Shown here piece by piece: positions 33,036 to 41,937 of a stretch of 64,000 bases of DNA (the stretch's first letter is position 1; every line of letters begins with the position of its first letter). The notes under the pieces are model-generated. The model was given only the letters and a program-made list of their open reading frames with translations, made no database searches and was not told the origin of the DNA. Where the stretch lies: NCBI RefSeq assembly GCF_027111335.1, contig NZ_CP114288.1:558001-622000 (forward strand), read 5' to 3'. Both the position numbers and the translations under genes were made by a program. Source of the stretch: Flavobacterium aquiphilum (GTDB lineage: Bacteria; Bacteroidota; Bacteroidia; Flavobacteriales; Flavobacteriaceae).

Positions 33036-34070
33036 ATGGAACTAGACGAACAAAAATATTTATACTTTCTTTTTATACTGCCGGTTGTGGCGGTACTTTT
33101 TCTATTTAATTTATATTGGAAAAGAAAAAAGCAACGTGAGTTTGGAGATTTGGAAGTTATCAAAAGACTTAGTCCCGAACGTTCTGTTTTCAAACCTTTC
33201 TTGAAATTGGCAGTTTTGCTTTTGGCTTTACTTGCTTTGATTTTAGGGTTGGTAAATCCAAAAATTGGTACCAAAGTTGAGACCGTAAAAAGAGAAGGAA
33301 TCGATATTGTGTTTGCGATGGACGTATCCAAAAGTATGCTTTGTGAGGATGTTGCCCCAAGCCGTTTGGAAAAAAGCAAACAAATCGTATCGCAAATTAT
33401 TAATCAACTCGGGAATGACCGAATTGGAATTGTAGCTTATGCAGGTAGCGCTTTTCCGGTTTTGCCGATAACGAGTGATTATAGCGTAGCCAAGATGTTT
33501 TTACAAAGTATGGGGCCAGAAATGGTTTCGTCACAAGGAACTTCATTGGATGACGCGATAAAATTATCGGGGACTTATTTTGATGATAAAAGTAAGACCA
33601 GCAAATTGATGATTATGATTTCGGATGGAGAAGACCATTCTGAAGGAGCAGAATCAGCAGCTGAAGAAGCCAAGAAGTTAGGAATGAAAATTGTTACAAT
33701 TGGCGTTGGTACTGAAAAGGGAGGAACTATTCCTTTGAAAAGAAACGGAGTTGTAGAAAGCTACCAAAGAGATAACAATGGAGAAATAGTGGTGACCAAA
33801 TTGAATCCAAATAGTTTGGCTACTATTGCAAAAATTACCGGTGGCGGTTATGTAAGCGGAAACAATACCAAAGAAGTGTTGGAATATATAAAAGCAACAT
33901 TGGATAATATTCAAAAAACGGAATTTGAAGCTACTCAAATGGCCGATTTTCAATCACAATTTCAATGGTTTTTAGGGATTGGTTTTGTGTTATTGTTTTT
34001 GGATATTTTCTTTTTGGAAAGAAAAACAAGTTGGGTTAACAAATTAAATTTATTTAACGAGAATAAATAA
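33036..34070 (+). CDS. batB: BatB, membrane VWA-domain protein
   Basis: A 344-residue paralogue of BatA with the same layout: membrane helices near 8-25 and 55-75, a VWA domain with MDVSKSM (lysine in place of glycine in the MIDAS loop), ITSDYS and ISDGEDH, and a C-terminal helix near 310-328. DVSKSM is the usual BatB variant and keeps the metal-binding serines. It works with BatA in the same membrane complex. It is preceded by a hairpin repeat that may adjust its level relative to batA. Confidence 0.92.
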   Translation: MELDEQKYLYFLFILPVVAVLFLFNLYWKRKKQREFGDLEVIKRLSPERSVFKPFLKLAVLLLALLALILGLVNPKIGTKVETVKREGIDIVFAMDVSKSMLCEDVAPSRLEKSKQIVSQIINQLGNDRIGIVAYAGSAFPVLPITSDYSVAKMFLQSMGPEMVSSQGTSLDDAIKLSGTYFDDKSKTSKLMIMISDGEDHSEGAESAAEEAKKLGMKIVTIGVGTEKGGTIPLKRNGVVESYQRDNNGEIVVTKLNPNSLATIAKITGGGYVSGNNTKEVLEYIKATLDNIQKTEFEATQMADFQSQFQWFLGIGFVLLFLDIFFLERKTSWVNKLNLFNENK

Positions 34071-34121
34071 AATAGCAAATCAAGGTAACTATAGTTAACA
34101 AATACTTTGAAAGGAACATTA

Positions 34122-34871
34122 ATGAAAATGAAAAATAGAATTATATACTTACTACTATTGCTTTTAACTTTTGTGGCAAATGCCCAGGAGAAAGACAAGG
34201 TTTTGCCTGAAGCAAATGAGGAATATGTAGCAAAGAATTTTGTGGATGCCGAAGCGAATTATAGAATTTCACATTCTAAATTTCCGGGCAGAACGGTGGC
34301 TTTGTACAATTTAGGGAATTCTATTTATAGACAAAATCAATTTTCGGAATCCAAATTTGCGTACGCGAATGCTTTGAAAAGTTTGAAAACAAGAACCCAA
34401 AAACACAAAGCCTTCCATAATTTAGGTAATGTTTTCATGAAAGAGAAAGATTATACGCAAGCAGTGGCAGCCTATAAAGATGCTTTGCGAAATGATCCAA
34501 CAGATGAAGAAACACGTTACAACTATGCTTTGGCCAAAAAAATGCTAAAAGACAATCCTCCTCCAAAAGACGATAAGAAAAAAGACAAAAACAAGGATAA
34601 GGATAAAGACAAGGACAAAAACAAAGATAAAAAGGACGATAAGAATAAGGATAAAGATAAAAAGGACGACAAAAAAGACGGTGATCAAAATAAAAAAGAG
34701 GATAAACCTAAAAATGATAAGGCACAGCCAAAACCAAAACCAGGAGATATGTCTAAACAGCGAACCGAAAATTTATTGGATGCTGTAAATAATGAAGAAA
34801 AGAAAATACAAGACAAGGTAAATGCCAATAAAATGAAAGGCGCTCCTAGAAAAGCGGAAAAAGATTGGTAA
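34122..34871 (+). CDS. batC: BatC, TPR protein with long Lys/Asp tract
   Basis: A protein of about 249 residues from ATG 34122; an in-frame TTG at 34107 is less likely. A signal peptide (LLLLLLTFVANAQ) is followed by three or so TPR repeats (VALYNLGNSIYRQ, AFHNLGNVFMKEKDY, TRYNYALAKKML). Then comes a ~60-residue tract made almost only of K and D with some N (about 148-208). The tail ends with a conserved ENLLDAVNNEEKKIQ. BatC is the periplasmic scaffold for BatA and BatB. The tract length is likely variable between strains because the DNA is a near-repeat of AAAGAYAAR. Confidence 0.88.
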   Translation: MKMKNRIIYLLLLLLTFVANAQEKDKVLPEANEEYVAKNFVDAEANYRISHSKFPGRTVALYNLGNSIYRQNQFSESKFAYANALKSLKTRTQKHKAFHNLGNVFMKEKDYTQAVAAYKDALRNDPTDEETRYNYALAKKMLKDNPPPKDDKKKDKNKDKDKDKDKNKDKKDDKNKDKDKKDDKKDGDQNKKEDKPKNDKAQPKPKPGDMSKQRTENLLDAVNNEEKKIQDKVNANKMKGAPRKAEKDW

Positions 34872-34881
34872 AATTAAAAAC

Positions 34882-34942
34882 TGTTTAAAGGTTTAAAAGT
34901 TTAAGGTTGTTTAAACCGATATGACTCTTAAACCTTTAAACA
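34882..34942. repeat. Inverted repeat TGTTTAAAGGTTTAA between batC and batD
   Basis: TGTTTAAAGGTTTAA (34882-34896) and TTAAACCTTTAAACA (34928-34942) are perfect 15-bp inverted copies. Further partial copies such as AAACACTTAAAC follow. It could form a hairpin inside the operon transcript. Confidence 0.65.
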
Positions 34943-34981
34943 ATCATTAAACACTTAAACGAATTAACGATTAAAAAAAGA

Positions 34982-36730
34982 ATGAAAAGATATTTAATTA
35001 TATTCCTATTATGTTTTCAGGGACTTTTGGCTCAAGTGCAATTTGAGGCGAGGGTAAGCAAAACGACGCTTGGACTCAATGAGAGACTTCGTGTCGATTT
35101 TGTAATGAATATTGATGGAGATAATTTCGTGCAACCCTCATTTGATGGCTTTAGGATAATTGCTGGGCCAAGTCAGCAGGTAAGCCAGTCTTGGATAAAC
35201 GGAAGAACATCTTTTGAAAAAAGTTACTCCTATTTTCTTTTGCCTAATCAAAAAGGAAATTTGGTTATCAAACAGGCAATGATTGAATACGATGGGAAAA
35301 TTTACAAAACACAACCTATCAGAATCAATGTAACCGCAGCGACAGAGCAGCCTAAAGATCCGAATGATACTCAAATTTCTGCCGATGACAATTTGTATTT
35401 GGTTGCTGATATTTCGAATACCAATCCATATATAAACCAGCCAATTACAGTGGTTTATAAATTGTATTTCAGCAATTATATTGGAATTACAGGATTTAAG
35501 GAATTAGCCAAACCGAAGTATAATGATTTTTGGAACCAAAATATTGATATTAAAGAATTGGTTCCCGAAGTTGGAATGTTCAAAGGCGAACAGTACCGTT
35601 ATGTTGTTTTGCGTAAAACGGTTTTATATCCACAAAAATCAGGAAAGTTGATGATAGAGCCACTTTCGCTGGATATTGGGGTAAGAATACCGACAGGTCG
35701 TAGAGATTATTTTGGAAGAGTTGAAACAGTTGATGACAATAAAAAAGTGTCCGCTGGTAGCAAAATGATTAATGTAAAACCATTGCCGGAAACTGGAAAA
35801 CCAGTTGATTTTACAGGAGCTGTAGGGAAATTTGACTTTAGTGCTGTTCCATCTAAAACGACTTTGAAAAATGGGGAAAGCCTAGATTTGGTTTTGAGTG
35901 TGGTTGGAACTGGTAATTTAAAATTATTTACGTTACCAAAACCTGAAGTACCAAATGCTTTGGAAATGTACGATCCAGTGCATGATGAAAAAGTAAATAC
36001 ACCACTATCGGGAATGACTGGTAAAATATCAGATTCTTACACTATCATACCACAATACAAAGGAGATTATGTCATAAAACCAATGCATTTTTCGTATTTT
36101 GATTTAGGTACAGGATCTTATAGAACGATAAGTTCCAAAGAAATCAAAATAAGTGTTCTTGATGGACCTGCACAAACAGCTAATACACCAGCAGTGGCAA
36201 GCACAGGCAAAAACAGAATTGGAGGCATAGAGCAATTCCATTTTATTGATCTGCAAACAGATCTTGCAGCAAGGAATAAACCACCATTTTTTGGATCAAA
36301 TAAATTTTATGGCTTATTGTTCTTGCCGTTTTTATTGCTACCTATAATTGTGTTGTTCAAAAAGAAAAAAGAAGCAATCGACAGTGATGTTTTTGGAAAC
36401 CGAATCAAAATGAACAACAGGTTGGCCAAGAAATATTTGTCAGAAGCCAAAAAACAAATCAACAACAAAGAGCCGTTCTATGTTGCTTTGGAGAAAGCGA
36501 TGCACAATTTCCTGAAAGCTAAGTTGCATATTGAAACTTCGGAAATGAGTAAAGACAATATTCGAGAATTATTGTTGTCCAGAAAAGTCAGCCCGGAATC
36601 TGTAGATCATTTTATTGCGCTTACAGAAAATTGTGAAATTGCTCGATATGCACCGTCTTCGAGTGCAACAATACAACACGATTTTGATAAAGCAGTAAGT
36701 ATTATTTCAGAATTGGAAAAACAGATATAA
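34982..36730 (+). CDS. batD: BatD
   Basis: A 582-residue protein with a signal peptide (LIIFLLCFQGLLAQ). Repeated beta-sandwich domains make up about 20-430 (VQFEARVSKTTLGLNERLRV, here VSKTTLGLNERL; later KFDFSAVPSKTTLKNGESL). A membrane helix lies near 445-460 (LLFLPFLLLPIIVLF) and a cytoplasmic helical tail of ~110 residues follows. This is the full-length BatD of Bacteroidetes. The large domain faces the periplasm and probably binds the BatA/B/C complex. Confidence 0.92.
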   Translation: MKRYLIIFLLCFQGLLAQVQFEARVSKTTLGLNERLRVDFVMNIDGDNFVQPSFDGFRIIAGPSQQVSQSWINGRTSFEKSYSYFLLPNQKGNLVIKQAMIEYDGKIYKTQPIRINVTAATEQPKDPNDTQISADDNLYLVADISNTNPYINQPITVVYKLYFSNYIGITGFKELAKPKYNDFWNQNIDIKELVPEVGMFKGEQYRYVVLRKTVLYPQKSGKLMIEPLSLDIGVRIPTGRRDYFGRVETVDDNKKVSAGSKMINVKPLPETGKPVDFTGAVGKFDFSAVPSKTTLKNGESLDLVLSVVGTGNLKLFTLPKPEVPNALEMYDPVHDEKVNTPLSGMTGKISDSYTIIPQYKGDYVIKPMHFSYFDLGTGSYRTISSKEIKISVLDGPAQTANTPAVASTGKNRIGGIEQFHFIDLQTDLAARNKPPFFGSNKFYGLLFLPFLLLPIIVLFKKKKEAIDSDVFGNRIKMNNRLAKKYLSEAKKQINNKEPFYVALEKAMHNFLKAKLHIETSEMSKDNIRELLLSRKVSPESVDHFIALTENCEIARYAPSSSATIQHDFDKAVSIISELEKQI

Positions 36731-36790
36731 GCTACTTAACAACTTAGAATCTCAGTTTTTCAGAAACTTAGAAACTTTACAAAAGAAGAA

Positions 36791-37537
36791 ATGAAAAATA
36801 TTTTATACATACTATTATTAATAACGCAAATTACCTTTGCCCAAGACGGTTTCAAAAAAGGGAATGATTTGTACCAAAACGCAAAGTATGCCGATGCAGC
36901 CAAAGCGTATGAAGCAGTTTTGGAAGCCAATCAGGAGTCGGCTGAATTGTATTTTAATTTGGGGAACTGTTATTATAAAATGCACCAAACAGCTAATGCG
37001 ATTTATAATTACGAGAAAGCTTTGATTTTGGATCCTAATAACAAAGAAGCTCTAAACAATATAAAATTTGCTCAGAAGCAAACTATTGACGAAATCAAAG
37101 TAGTGCCAAAAGTAGGTTTTGCAAAATTGCTCAGAGATTTTACGGGAATTTATCCTTTTGAAACTTGGGCTTGGATTACCATAAGTTTTGCATTTTTATT
37201 CCTGTTGTTTTTTATGGGCTATTATTTTTATCAAACTGTAACAATAAAACGGGTTTTCTTTGTGGGAATGTTTGTGGTGCTATTATTTCTTCTAATGAGT
37301 ATCTCAGCTGCTTTTTTTGAAAAAAGCCATTTTGACAATGAAAGACCTGCTATTGTTTTTGCCGAATCTGCTGATGTAAGGAGCGAACCTCAAAATGCAA
37401 GTGCAACTACCTTTGTGCTGCATCCAGGAACCAAAGTATATGTGGAAGAAACTTTAGGAAACTGGAAAAAAATTCAATTGACCGATGGGACTGAAGGCTG
37501 GATTGATAAACAAGCAATTAAAGAAGTGAAGGATTAG
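36791..37537 (+). CDS. batE: BatE, TPR and SH3-like membrane protein
   Basis: A 248-residue protein with a signal peptide (ILLLITQITFAQ). Two TPR repeats span about 20-95 (ELYFNLGNCYYKMHQ, AIYNYEKALILDPNNKEAL, each of which ends in the usual PNN). Two membrane helices lie near 130-150 and 155-177. A bacterial SH3 domain makes up the C-terminus (about 185-245: ADVRSEPQNAS, GTEGWIDKQAI). It is the last gene of the cluster, followed by a strong terminator at 37566-37607. The spacer before it has a CTTAGAATCTCAG-type AT-rich repeat. Confidence 0.9.
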   Translation: MKNILYILLLITQITFAQDGFKKGNDLYQNAKYADAAKAYEAVLEANQESAELYFNLGNCYYKMHQTANAIYNYEKALILDPNNKEALNNIKFAQKQTIDEIKVVPKVGFAKLLRDFTGIYPFETWAWITISFAFLFLLFFMGYYFYQTVTIKRVFFVGMFVVLLFLLMSISAAFFEKSHFDNERPAIVFAESADVRSEPQNASATTFVLHPGTKVYVEETLGNWKKIQLTDGTEGWIDKQAIKEVKD

Positions 37538-37565
37538 TGTTCAGTCTAAGCTGAATCTTTATTAT

Positions 37566-37607
37566 AAAAACGCAGCCCATAGTTTCAAACTACGGGCTGC
37601 GTTTTTT
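37566..37607. terminator. Bidirectional terminator at the end of the Bat cluster
   Basis: AAAAACGCAGCCC pairs with GGGCTGCGTTTTT, and an inner TAGTT/AACTA stem extends it. It separates batE from the convergent CvpA-like gene. Confidence 0.85.
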
Positions 37608-37645
37608 ATAGGAGAACCGATTACTAAATTATGCCAACTGGATAT

Positions 37646-38146
37646 TTACTTCCTAGCTTTATCATACCATTTTTCGATAGAAGGGAAAACAAATCCTGCC
37701 GTTTTTTGAACTGGATTAAAGAAAATTGATTTGTCCAGCGTTTCTTTTTTAGCCAAAAAGTTATGGTAGTTTATTTTTTCGAAAATCGTAAAAAAGATAC
37801 TGATAATCAAAATGGTTTTCAGCACTCTGAAAAAACCTCCACCAATCGTGTTTATCCAACCTAAATAAGCAAAATCGGCTATGTTGGTTAGGAATTTACC
37901 CATCATATAAATACCAACAACCACAAGAATAAATGTTAGGATAAAAGCAAATATCTGTATTGTGAAAGGATTCCAATGCAACCAACCTGATAAAATGCTT
38001 CTAAAAATATCTGAAAATTTTATGGCAATGTAAATACCCACAATAAGGGATACGAATCCTGCCAATTCTACAAAAAGTCCGTTTCGGATTCCTTTATAAA
38101 ACGAATAACCTAATAATCCGCCGATGATAATGTCAAAAAAACTCAT
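37646..38146 (-). CDS. CvpA-family membrane protein
   Basis: A 166-residue protein with four membrane helices. The CvpA-type N-terminus SFFDIIIGGLLGYSFYKGIRNG is seen here as FDIIIGGLLGYSFYKGI. A conserved GWINTIGGGFFRVLKTILI segment sits near 110. CvpA was named for colicin V production but is now linked to membrane homeostasis and resistance to bile-type stress. Its TATCTTTG promoter lies at 38172-38179. Confidence 0.85.
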   Translation of the reverse strand: MSFFDIIIGGLLGYSFYKGIRNGLFVELAGFVSLIVGIYIAIKFSDIFRSILSGWLHWNPFTIQIFAFILTFILVVVGIYMMGKFLTNIADFAYLGWINTIGGGFFRVLKTILIISIFFTIFEKINYHNFLAKKETLDKSIFFNPVQKTAGFVFPSIEKWYDKARK

Positions 38147-38171
38147 TTTTATATTTTAAAAATTAAAGCCG

Positions 38172-38179
38172 CAAAGATA
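38172..38179 (-). promoter_or_regulatory. -7 box TATCTTTG of the CvpA-like gene
   Basis: A minus-strand TAnnTTTG box, 25 bases before the start at 38146. Two plus-strand candidates for the divergent gene lie at 38255-38262 (TATCTTTG) and 38280-38287 (TATTTTTG). Confidence 0.5.
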
Positions 38180-38343
38180 AAAGAATTGGTTTGAATCGTC
38201 AGAAGAGAATAGAAAATAGAGAATAGAAAATAAAGAAGTCAAGGACGCAGTTGCTATCTTTGCCGAAATAATTCGATTTTATTTTTGTAAGTCTGAGAAA
38301 TAAATCAGAAATCAGAAATCAGAAATCAAAAATCAAAAATCAC

Positions 38344-38700
38344 ATGTCAAGAGACACACAACTGAAAGAACGCTGGGAACGGCTTGTCGATATACTTTCG
38401 AATCAATTTTCGCAAGGCGAAGATTTGGATTTGGATGCCATTATTTATTTAATCGGAGTGCAGGAACTCGGACAAGTGCATCGTGAGTTCAAAAAAGACG
38501 AGAAACTCAATTTGATGCATATCGCCATCTGCCGATTATTGGAGCCTTACGGGTTTTATGAATTCGATTTTTTTGACGAAGATGGCTGGCCACATTATAA
38601 AGTAAAAGAACAATTGCCTCCCTTGAAGGCCGGAGAGCAATCTGTTTTGATGAAAGAAGCGATTGTCAATTATTTTCTTGAAAAGGAATTGATTAATTAA
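38344..38700 (+). CDS. Conserved hypothetical protein of Flavobacteria-type genomes
   Basis: A 118-residue cytoplasmic protein, largely helical at first (RDTQLKERWERLVDILS). It then has a mixed segment with EPYGFYEFDFFDEDGWPHY and a helical C-terminus. I do not recognise a named domain. The even composition and the two -7 boxes at 38255 and 38280 indicate a real gene. It precedes pheS in the same direction, but pheS has its own promoter. Function unknown. Confidence 0.7.
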   Translation: MSRDTQLKERWERLVDILSNQFSQGEDLDLDAIIYLIGVQELGQVHREFKKDEKLNLMHIAICRLLEPYGFYEFDFFDEDGWPHYKVKEQLPPLKAGEQSVLMKEAIVNYFLEKELIN

Positions 38701-38771
38701 TGATTTGAGGTTTTGGTTTAGATATATTGGAAAAACTTCCAACTTCTAACTCCTAACTTCTAACTTTTTCC

Positions 38772-38779
38772 TAAATTTG
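38772..38779 (+). promoter_or_regulatory. -7 box TAAATTTG of pheS
   Basis: TAnnTTTG, 16 bases before the pheS ATG at 38796. Confidence 0.5.
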
Positions 38780-38795
38780 CAGACTCAATTACGGA

Positions 38796-39821
38796 ATGAA
38801 AATGATAGACAAGATAAAAGAATATATTGGTGAAGCTCAGGCATTCTCCACTCAAAATACAGCAGAACTAGAAGCATTTAGAATAAAATTTCTAGGGAGC
38901 AAAGGTTTGTTAAAAGACCTTTTTGCCGAGTTTAAAAATGTTCCAAACGACCAAAAAAAGGAATTCGGACAAGTAATCAATTTACTTAAAACGTCAGCCG
39001 AAGACAAAGTGAAATCCATTCAGGAAGCCCTGGCAGACAAAGAAGAAGCCAAAGGAATCTACGGCGATTTGACCCGTACTGCCGAACCTTCAATTATTGG
39101 TTCGCGTCATCCTATTTCGTTGGTGAAAAACCAAATTATAGATGTCTTTTCAAATATCGGGTTCAACGTTTCCGAAGGCCCTGAAATCGAGGACGATTGG
39201 CATAACTTTACCGCATTGAACCTTCCGGAATACCACCCGGCGCGTGATATGCAGGATACCTTTTTCATTCAAACCAATCCCGATATTTTGTTGCGTACGC
39301 ACACGTCATCGGTGCAGGTGCGTTACATGGAGAACAACAAACCGCCTATCCGTACCATTTCTCCGGGGAGAGTTTTCCGTAATGAGGCTGTTTCGTCGCG
39401 TTCACACTGTATTTTCCATCAGGTTGAAGGATTGTACATTGACAAGGACGTTTCTTTTGCCGATTTGAAACAGACACTTTTGTATTTCACCAAAGAAATG
39501 TTCGGGAAATCAAAAATCCGTTTGAGACCTTCTTATTTCCCTTTCACGGAGCCAAGTGCCGAAGTTGATATTTATTGGGGTCTAAAAACCGAAACCGATT
39601 ATCGTATCACCAAAGGAACCGGTTGGTTGGAAATTATGGGTTGCGGAATGGTTGATCCAAACGTGCTTAAAAACTGCGACATCAACCCGGACGAGTACAA
39701 CGGATTTGCATTCGGAATGGGAATCGAGCGTATCGCGATGTTGTTATACCAAATTGGCGACATCCGTATGTTTTATGAGAACGACGTACGTTTCTTAGAG
39801 CAATTCAAAGCAAGTATTTAA
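38796..39821 (+). CDS. pheS: Phenylalanine-tRNA ligase alpha subunit
   Basis: A 341-residue class II aminoacyl-tRNA synthetase subunit. It charges tRNA-Phe together with PheT. An N-terminal coiled-coil arm of ~85 residues is followed by the catalytic domain. Motif 1 is near [13 protein letters not shown]. Motif 2 is [19 protein letters not shown]. Motif 3 is [17 protein letters not shown]. Full length. No pheT is visible within the window, which is usual for this phylum. The second ATG (38802) is possible as a start. Confidence 0.97.
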   Translation: MKMIDKIKEYIGEAQAFSTQNTAELEAFRIKFLGSKGLLKDLFAEFKNVPNDQKKEFGQVINLLKTSAEDKVKSIQEALADKEEAKGIYGDLTRTAEPSIIGSRHPISLVKNQIIDVFSNIGFNVSEGPEIEDDWHNFTALNLPEYHPARDMQDTFFIQTNPDILLRTHTSSVQVRYMENNKPPIRTISPGRVFRNEAVSSRSHCIFHQVEGLYIDKDVSFADLKQTLLYFTKEMFGKSKIRLRPSYFPFTEPSAEVDIYWGLKTETDYRITKGTGWLEIMGCGMVDPNVLKNCDINPDEYNGFAFGMGIERIAMLLYQIGDIRMFYENDVRFLEQFKASI

Positions 39822-39836
39822 AAATTTAAGATTTTT

Positions 39837-39882
39837 GATTAACGATTTTTGATTTTAGAAGGACTTAAAAAAACGTTAATCA
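39837..39882. repeat. GATTAACGATTTTTGATTTT repeat facing AAAACGTTAATC
   Basis: GATTAACGATTTTTGATTTT at 39837-39856 faces AAAACGTTAATC ending at 39882. It belongs to the same family as the arms around the S23 gene, but is shorter on the right. Confidence 0.5.
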
Positions 39883-39897
39883 TAATCAAGATAAGGA

Positions 39898-39970
39898 GCT
39901 ATTTCCAGCTGTCCACTATATCTTTTATGCCGAACCCCGGCATAAAAGGATGTCGTTCCCATCTGGGCTA
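39898..39970 (-). repeat. Dispersed structured element, copy C
   Basis: On the minus strand, TAGCCCAGATGGGAACGACA is followed by TCC and the hairpin TTTTATGCCG/CGGCATAAAA. Then come GATATAGTGGACAGCTGG and AAATAGC. The outer stem is CCAG/CTGG against CCCG/CGGG in copies B and D, a compensatory change. Confidence 0.75.
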
Positions 39971-40022
39971 GGTCATTCTGCATTTAAGAAATTTAGTAAT
40001 TAGCTATTTTATCCTGCAAGGT

Positions 40023-40077
40023 TTTTTTTAACCTTGTAGGTATAAATATAATAGTAAAACCTACAAGGTTAAAAAAA
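40023..40077. repeat. 19-bp perfect inverted repeat (CCTTGTAGGT type)
   Basis: TTTTTTTAACCTTGTAGGT (40023-40041) and ACCTACAAGGTTAAAAAAA (40059-40077) are perfect inverted copies with a 17-base loop. A related AGACCTAACA hairpin is at 53025-53056. It may double as a terminator for pheS. Confidence 0.75.
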
Positions 40078-40107
40078 GACTTTGCTGGAGATTTAATTAA
40101 AAATCAA

Positions 40108-40515
40108 ATGAAAAAAGATATCACCATCCCAGAAGTAGAAAACGTATTCTTAGCCGCGGTTCAGGAATGGAGCGACGATTTCATGGAAAAAGTATGGTAT
40201 GCTTATTTAATAAACGATAGCGATTTTCAGCTTGACAGCGTTATGGTTGTTTCCAAAGCCTTTGGAACCATCGATGGCGAAATGAAAAAAACATCGTTGT
40301 TGCGCCATGCTTTTATGGAAGTTCCGGCCGTTTCGGTAGTGAAAATTGAGATGATCGAGAAAAGTGTATTGGCACTTAACAATGAGTTTATGGTAACCTA
40401 TTTCATAGGAAACACATTATACGACAAAAAATTTATTTTCAAAGCCAACAGTATCAACGAAACAGATGTGGAGGAAGTTCCGCTTTTGTTTGTTGATGGA
40501 GTCATGGTGAAATAG
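40108..40515 (+). CDS. Conserved hypothetical protein, Flavobacteria type
   Basis: A 135-residue soluble protein beginning KKDITIPEVENVFLAAVQEW. It has an alternating beta pattern (VWYAYLINDSDF, LDSVMVVSKAFGTI, FMVTYFIGNTLYDKKFIF) and the ending VPLLFVDGVMVK. I recognise no named domain. Similar proteins are seen near pheS in related genomes as far as I recall, but this is not certain. It is monocistronic with a terminator at 40567-40607. Function unknown. Confidence 0.7.
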   Translation: MKKDITIPEVENVFLAAVQEWSDDFMEKVWYAYLINDSDFQLDSVMVVSKAFGTIDGEMKKTSLLRHAFMEVPAVSVVKIEMIEKSVLALNNEFMVTYFIGNTLYDKKFIFKANSINETDVEEVPLLFVDGVMVK

Positions 40516-40566
40516 AGAATAGAAGAAATAAGCAAGAGAATAGACTTTGTTGTAAACATAAAACAG

Positions 40567-40607
40567 AAAGAGTCAAGACTAATTAAATTTCGTCTTGACT
40601 CTTTTTT
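40567..40607. terminator. Bidirectional terminator
   Basis: AAAGAGTCAAGAC (40567-40579) pairs perfectly with GTCTTGACTCTTT (40592-40604). It separates two convergent genes. Confidence 0.85.
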
Positions 40608-40649
40608 ATGTTAAAGTCTATTTTTTTACTTCTTAATTCTAAAAAAATC

Positions 40650-41645
40650 TTAATCTAATTCCTCAGTCAGTTTTTTAAACACGGCTTTGGCTTCTTTCCC
40701 TTCATATAAAATACTGTAAACAGCATCGATAATTGGAGTTTTGGCGCCGTAACCCTGATTAAGTTTGTAGGCACTTTTTACTGCATAATAGCCCTCGGCA
40801 ACCATGCTCATCTCCATTTGTGCCGATTTTACCGTGTATCCTTTCCCAATCATATTTCCGAACATCCTGTTTCTGGAAAAGATCGAATAACCCGTAACTA
40901 ATAAATCGCCCAAATAAGCAGAATCATTGATGTTACGTTTCATTTTGTGCACTTTTTTGATGAATCTCTTCATCTCACGAATCGCATTACTCATAATCAC
41001 CGACTGGAAATTATCGCCATAACCCAATCCGTGCGCAATCCCTGCAGCAATAGAATAAATGTTTTTCAGCATTGCGGCATATTCGGTACCAATAATGTCG
41101 TCAGAGATTTTGGCTTTGATATAATTTCCGGATAAATTTTTGGCAACAATACAGGCTTTGTCCGGGTCTCCGCAGGCAATTGTTAAATAAGAAAGTCTTT
41201 CCAGCGCAACTTCTTCAGCGTGACAAGGTCCAGTGATTACACCAATATTGTAATAAGGAATGTCGTATTTGTAATGAAAATGTTCCCCTACAATCAAACT
41301 GGTTTCTGGAACAATACCTTTTATGGCAGAAAAAATTATTTTGTCTTTTAGCGAAACCGTTAGTTTTTCTAGTTCGGCGTTTAGGAAAGCAGAAGGAATT
41401 GCAAATATGATATAATCGGCATAAGCGACTGCTTCATTAATATCGCTGGTAAGTTTTAATTTGTTGTTGTCAAACTCTACCGAGCTTAAGTAATTTGGGT
41501 TGTGTTTGTAAGCTTTGATATGTTCTATAGCAGATTCATTGCGCATATACCACGAAATCTCTGAAAGATTTACGCACAACATTTTAGCTATAGCAGTAGC
41601 CCAACTTCCACCACCAATTACAGCAAATTTTAAATTTTCGGTCAT
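40650..41645 (-). CDS. gpsA: Glycerol-3-phosphate dehydrogenase [NAD(P)+]
   Basis: A protein of about 331 residues from MTENLKFAVIGGG. It makes sn-glycerol 3-phosphate from dihydroxyacetone phosphate for phospholipid synthesis. NAD-binding GGGSWATAIAKML is at the N-terminus. The catalytic lysine is in FSAIKGI. The substrate region AAMLKNIYSIAAGIAHGLGYGDN is present as AMLKNIYSIAAGIAHGL. The frame extends to 41666, but a TACTTTTG box at 41664-41671 overlaps that start, so 41645 is used. Confidence 0.94.
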   Translation of the reverse strand: MTENLKFAVIGGGSWATAIAKMLCVNLSEISWYMRNESAIEHIKAYKHNPNYLSSVEFDNNKLKLTSDINEAVAYADYIIFAIPSAFLNAELEKLTVSLKDKIIFSAIKGIVPETSLIVGEHFHYKYDIPYYNIGVITGPCHAEEVALERLSYLTIACGDPDKACIVAKNLSGNYIKAKISDDIIGTEYAAMLKNIYSIAAGIAHGLGYGDNFQSVIMSNAIREMKRFIKKVHKMKRNINDSAYLGDLLVTGYSIFSRNRMFGNMIGKGYTVKSAQMEMSMVAEGYYAVKSAYKLNQGYGAKTPIIDAVYSILYEGKEAKAVFKKLTEELD

Positions 41646-41663
41646 TATTTTATAAAATTTCAC

Positions 41664-41671
41664 CAAAAGTA
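41664..41671 (-). promoter_or_regulatory. -7 box TACTTTTG of gpsA
   Basis: A minus-strand TAnnTTTG, 18 bases before the start at 41645. The ~290-base gap 41646-41937 otherwise holds only the terminator at 41882-41919. Confidence 0.45.
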
Positions 41672-41881
41672 CTTAAAAATATACCAATATCACAAATTAA
41701 ATTTTCTGATAAGCCTTGGATTTATTGGACTTTGCAAAGTTTATGCCAAAAGAATATATTTTTTATATTTTTTTTTGATTTTATACAATATTAACGCAAT
41801 ACTTGCGTTGTAAATGATTATAAATAAAATGGTTAGAATTTAGTATGAATATTGAGTTAGTTAGTTTTGTTTTAGTATTTT

Positions 41882-41919
41882 AAAAGGCGTTCGTAGTGGT
41901 TAAGTGAACGCCTTTTTTT
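41882..41919. terminator. Hairpin terminator of the alcohol dehydrogenase gene
   Basis: AAAAGGCGTTC (41882-41892) pairs perfectly with GAACGCCTTTT (41906-41916). Confidence 0.8.
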
Positions 41920-41937
41920 ATAATACTAGTTCTATAA

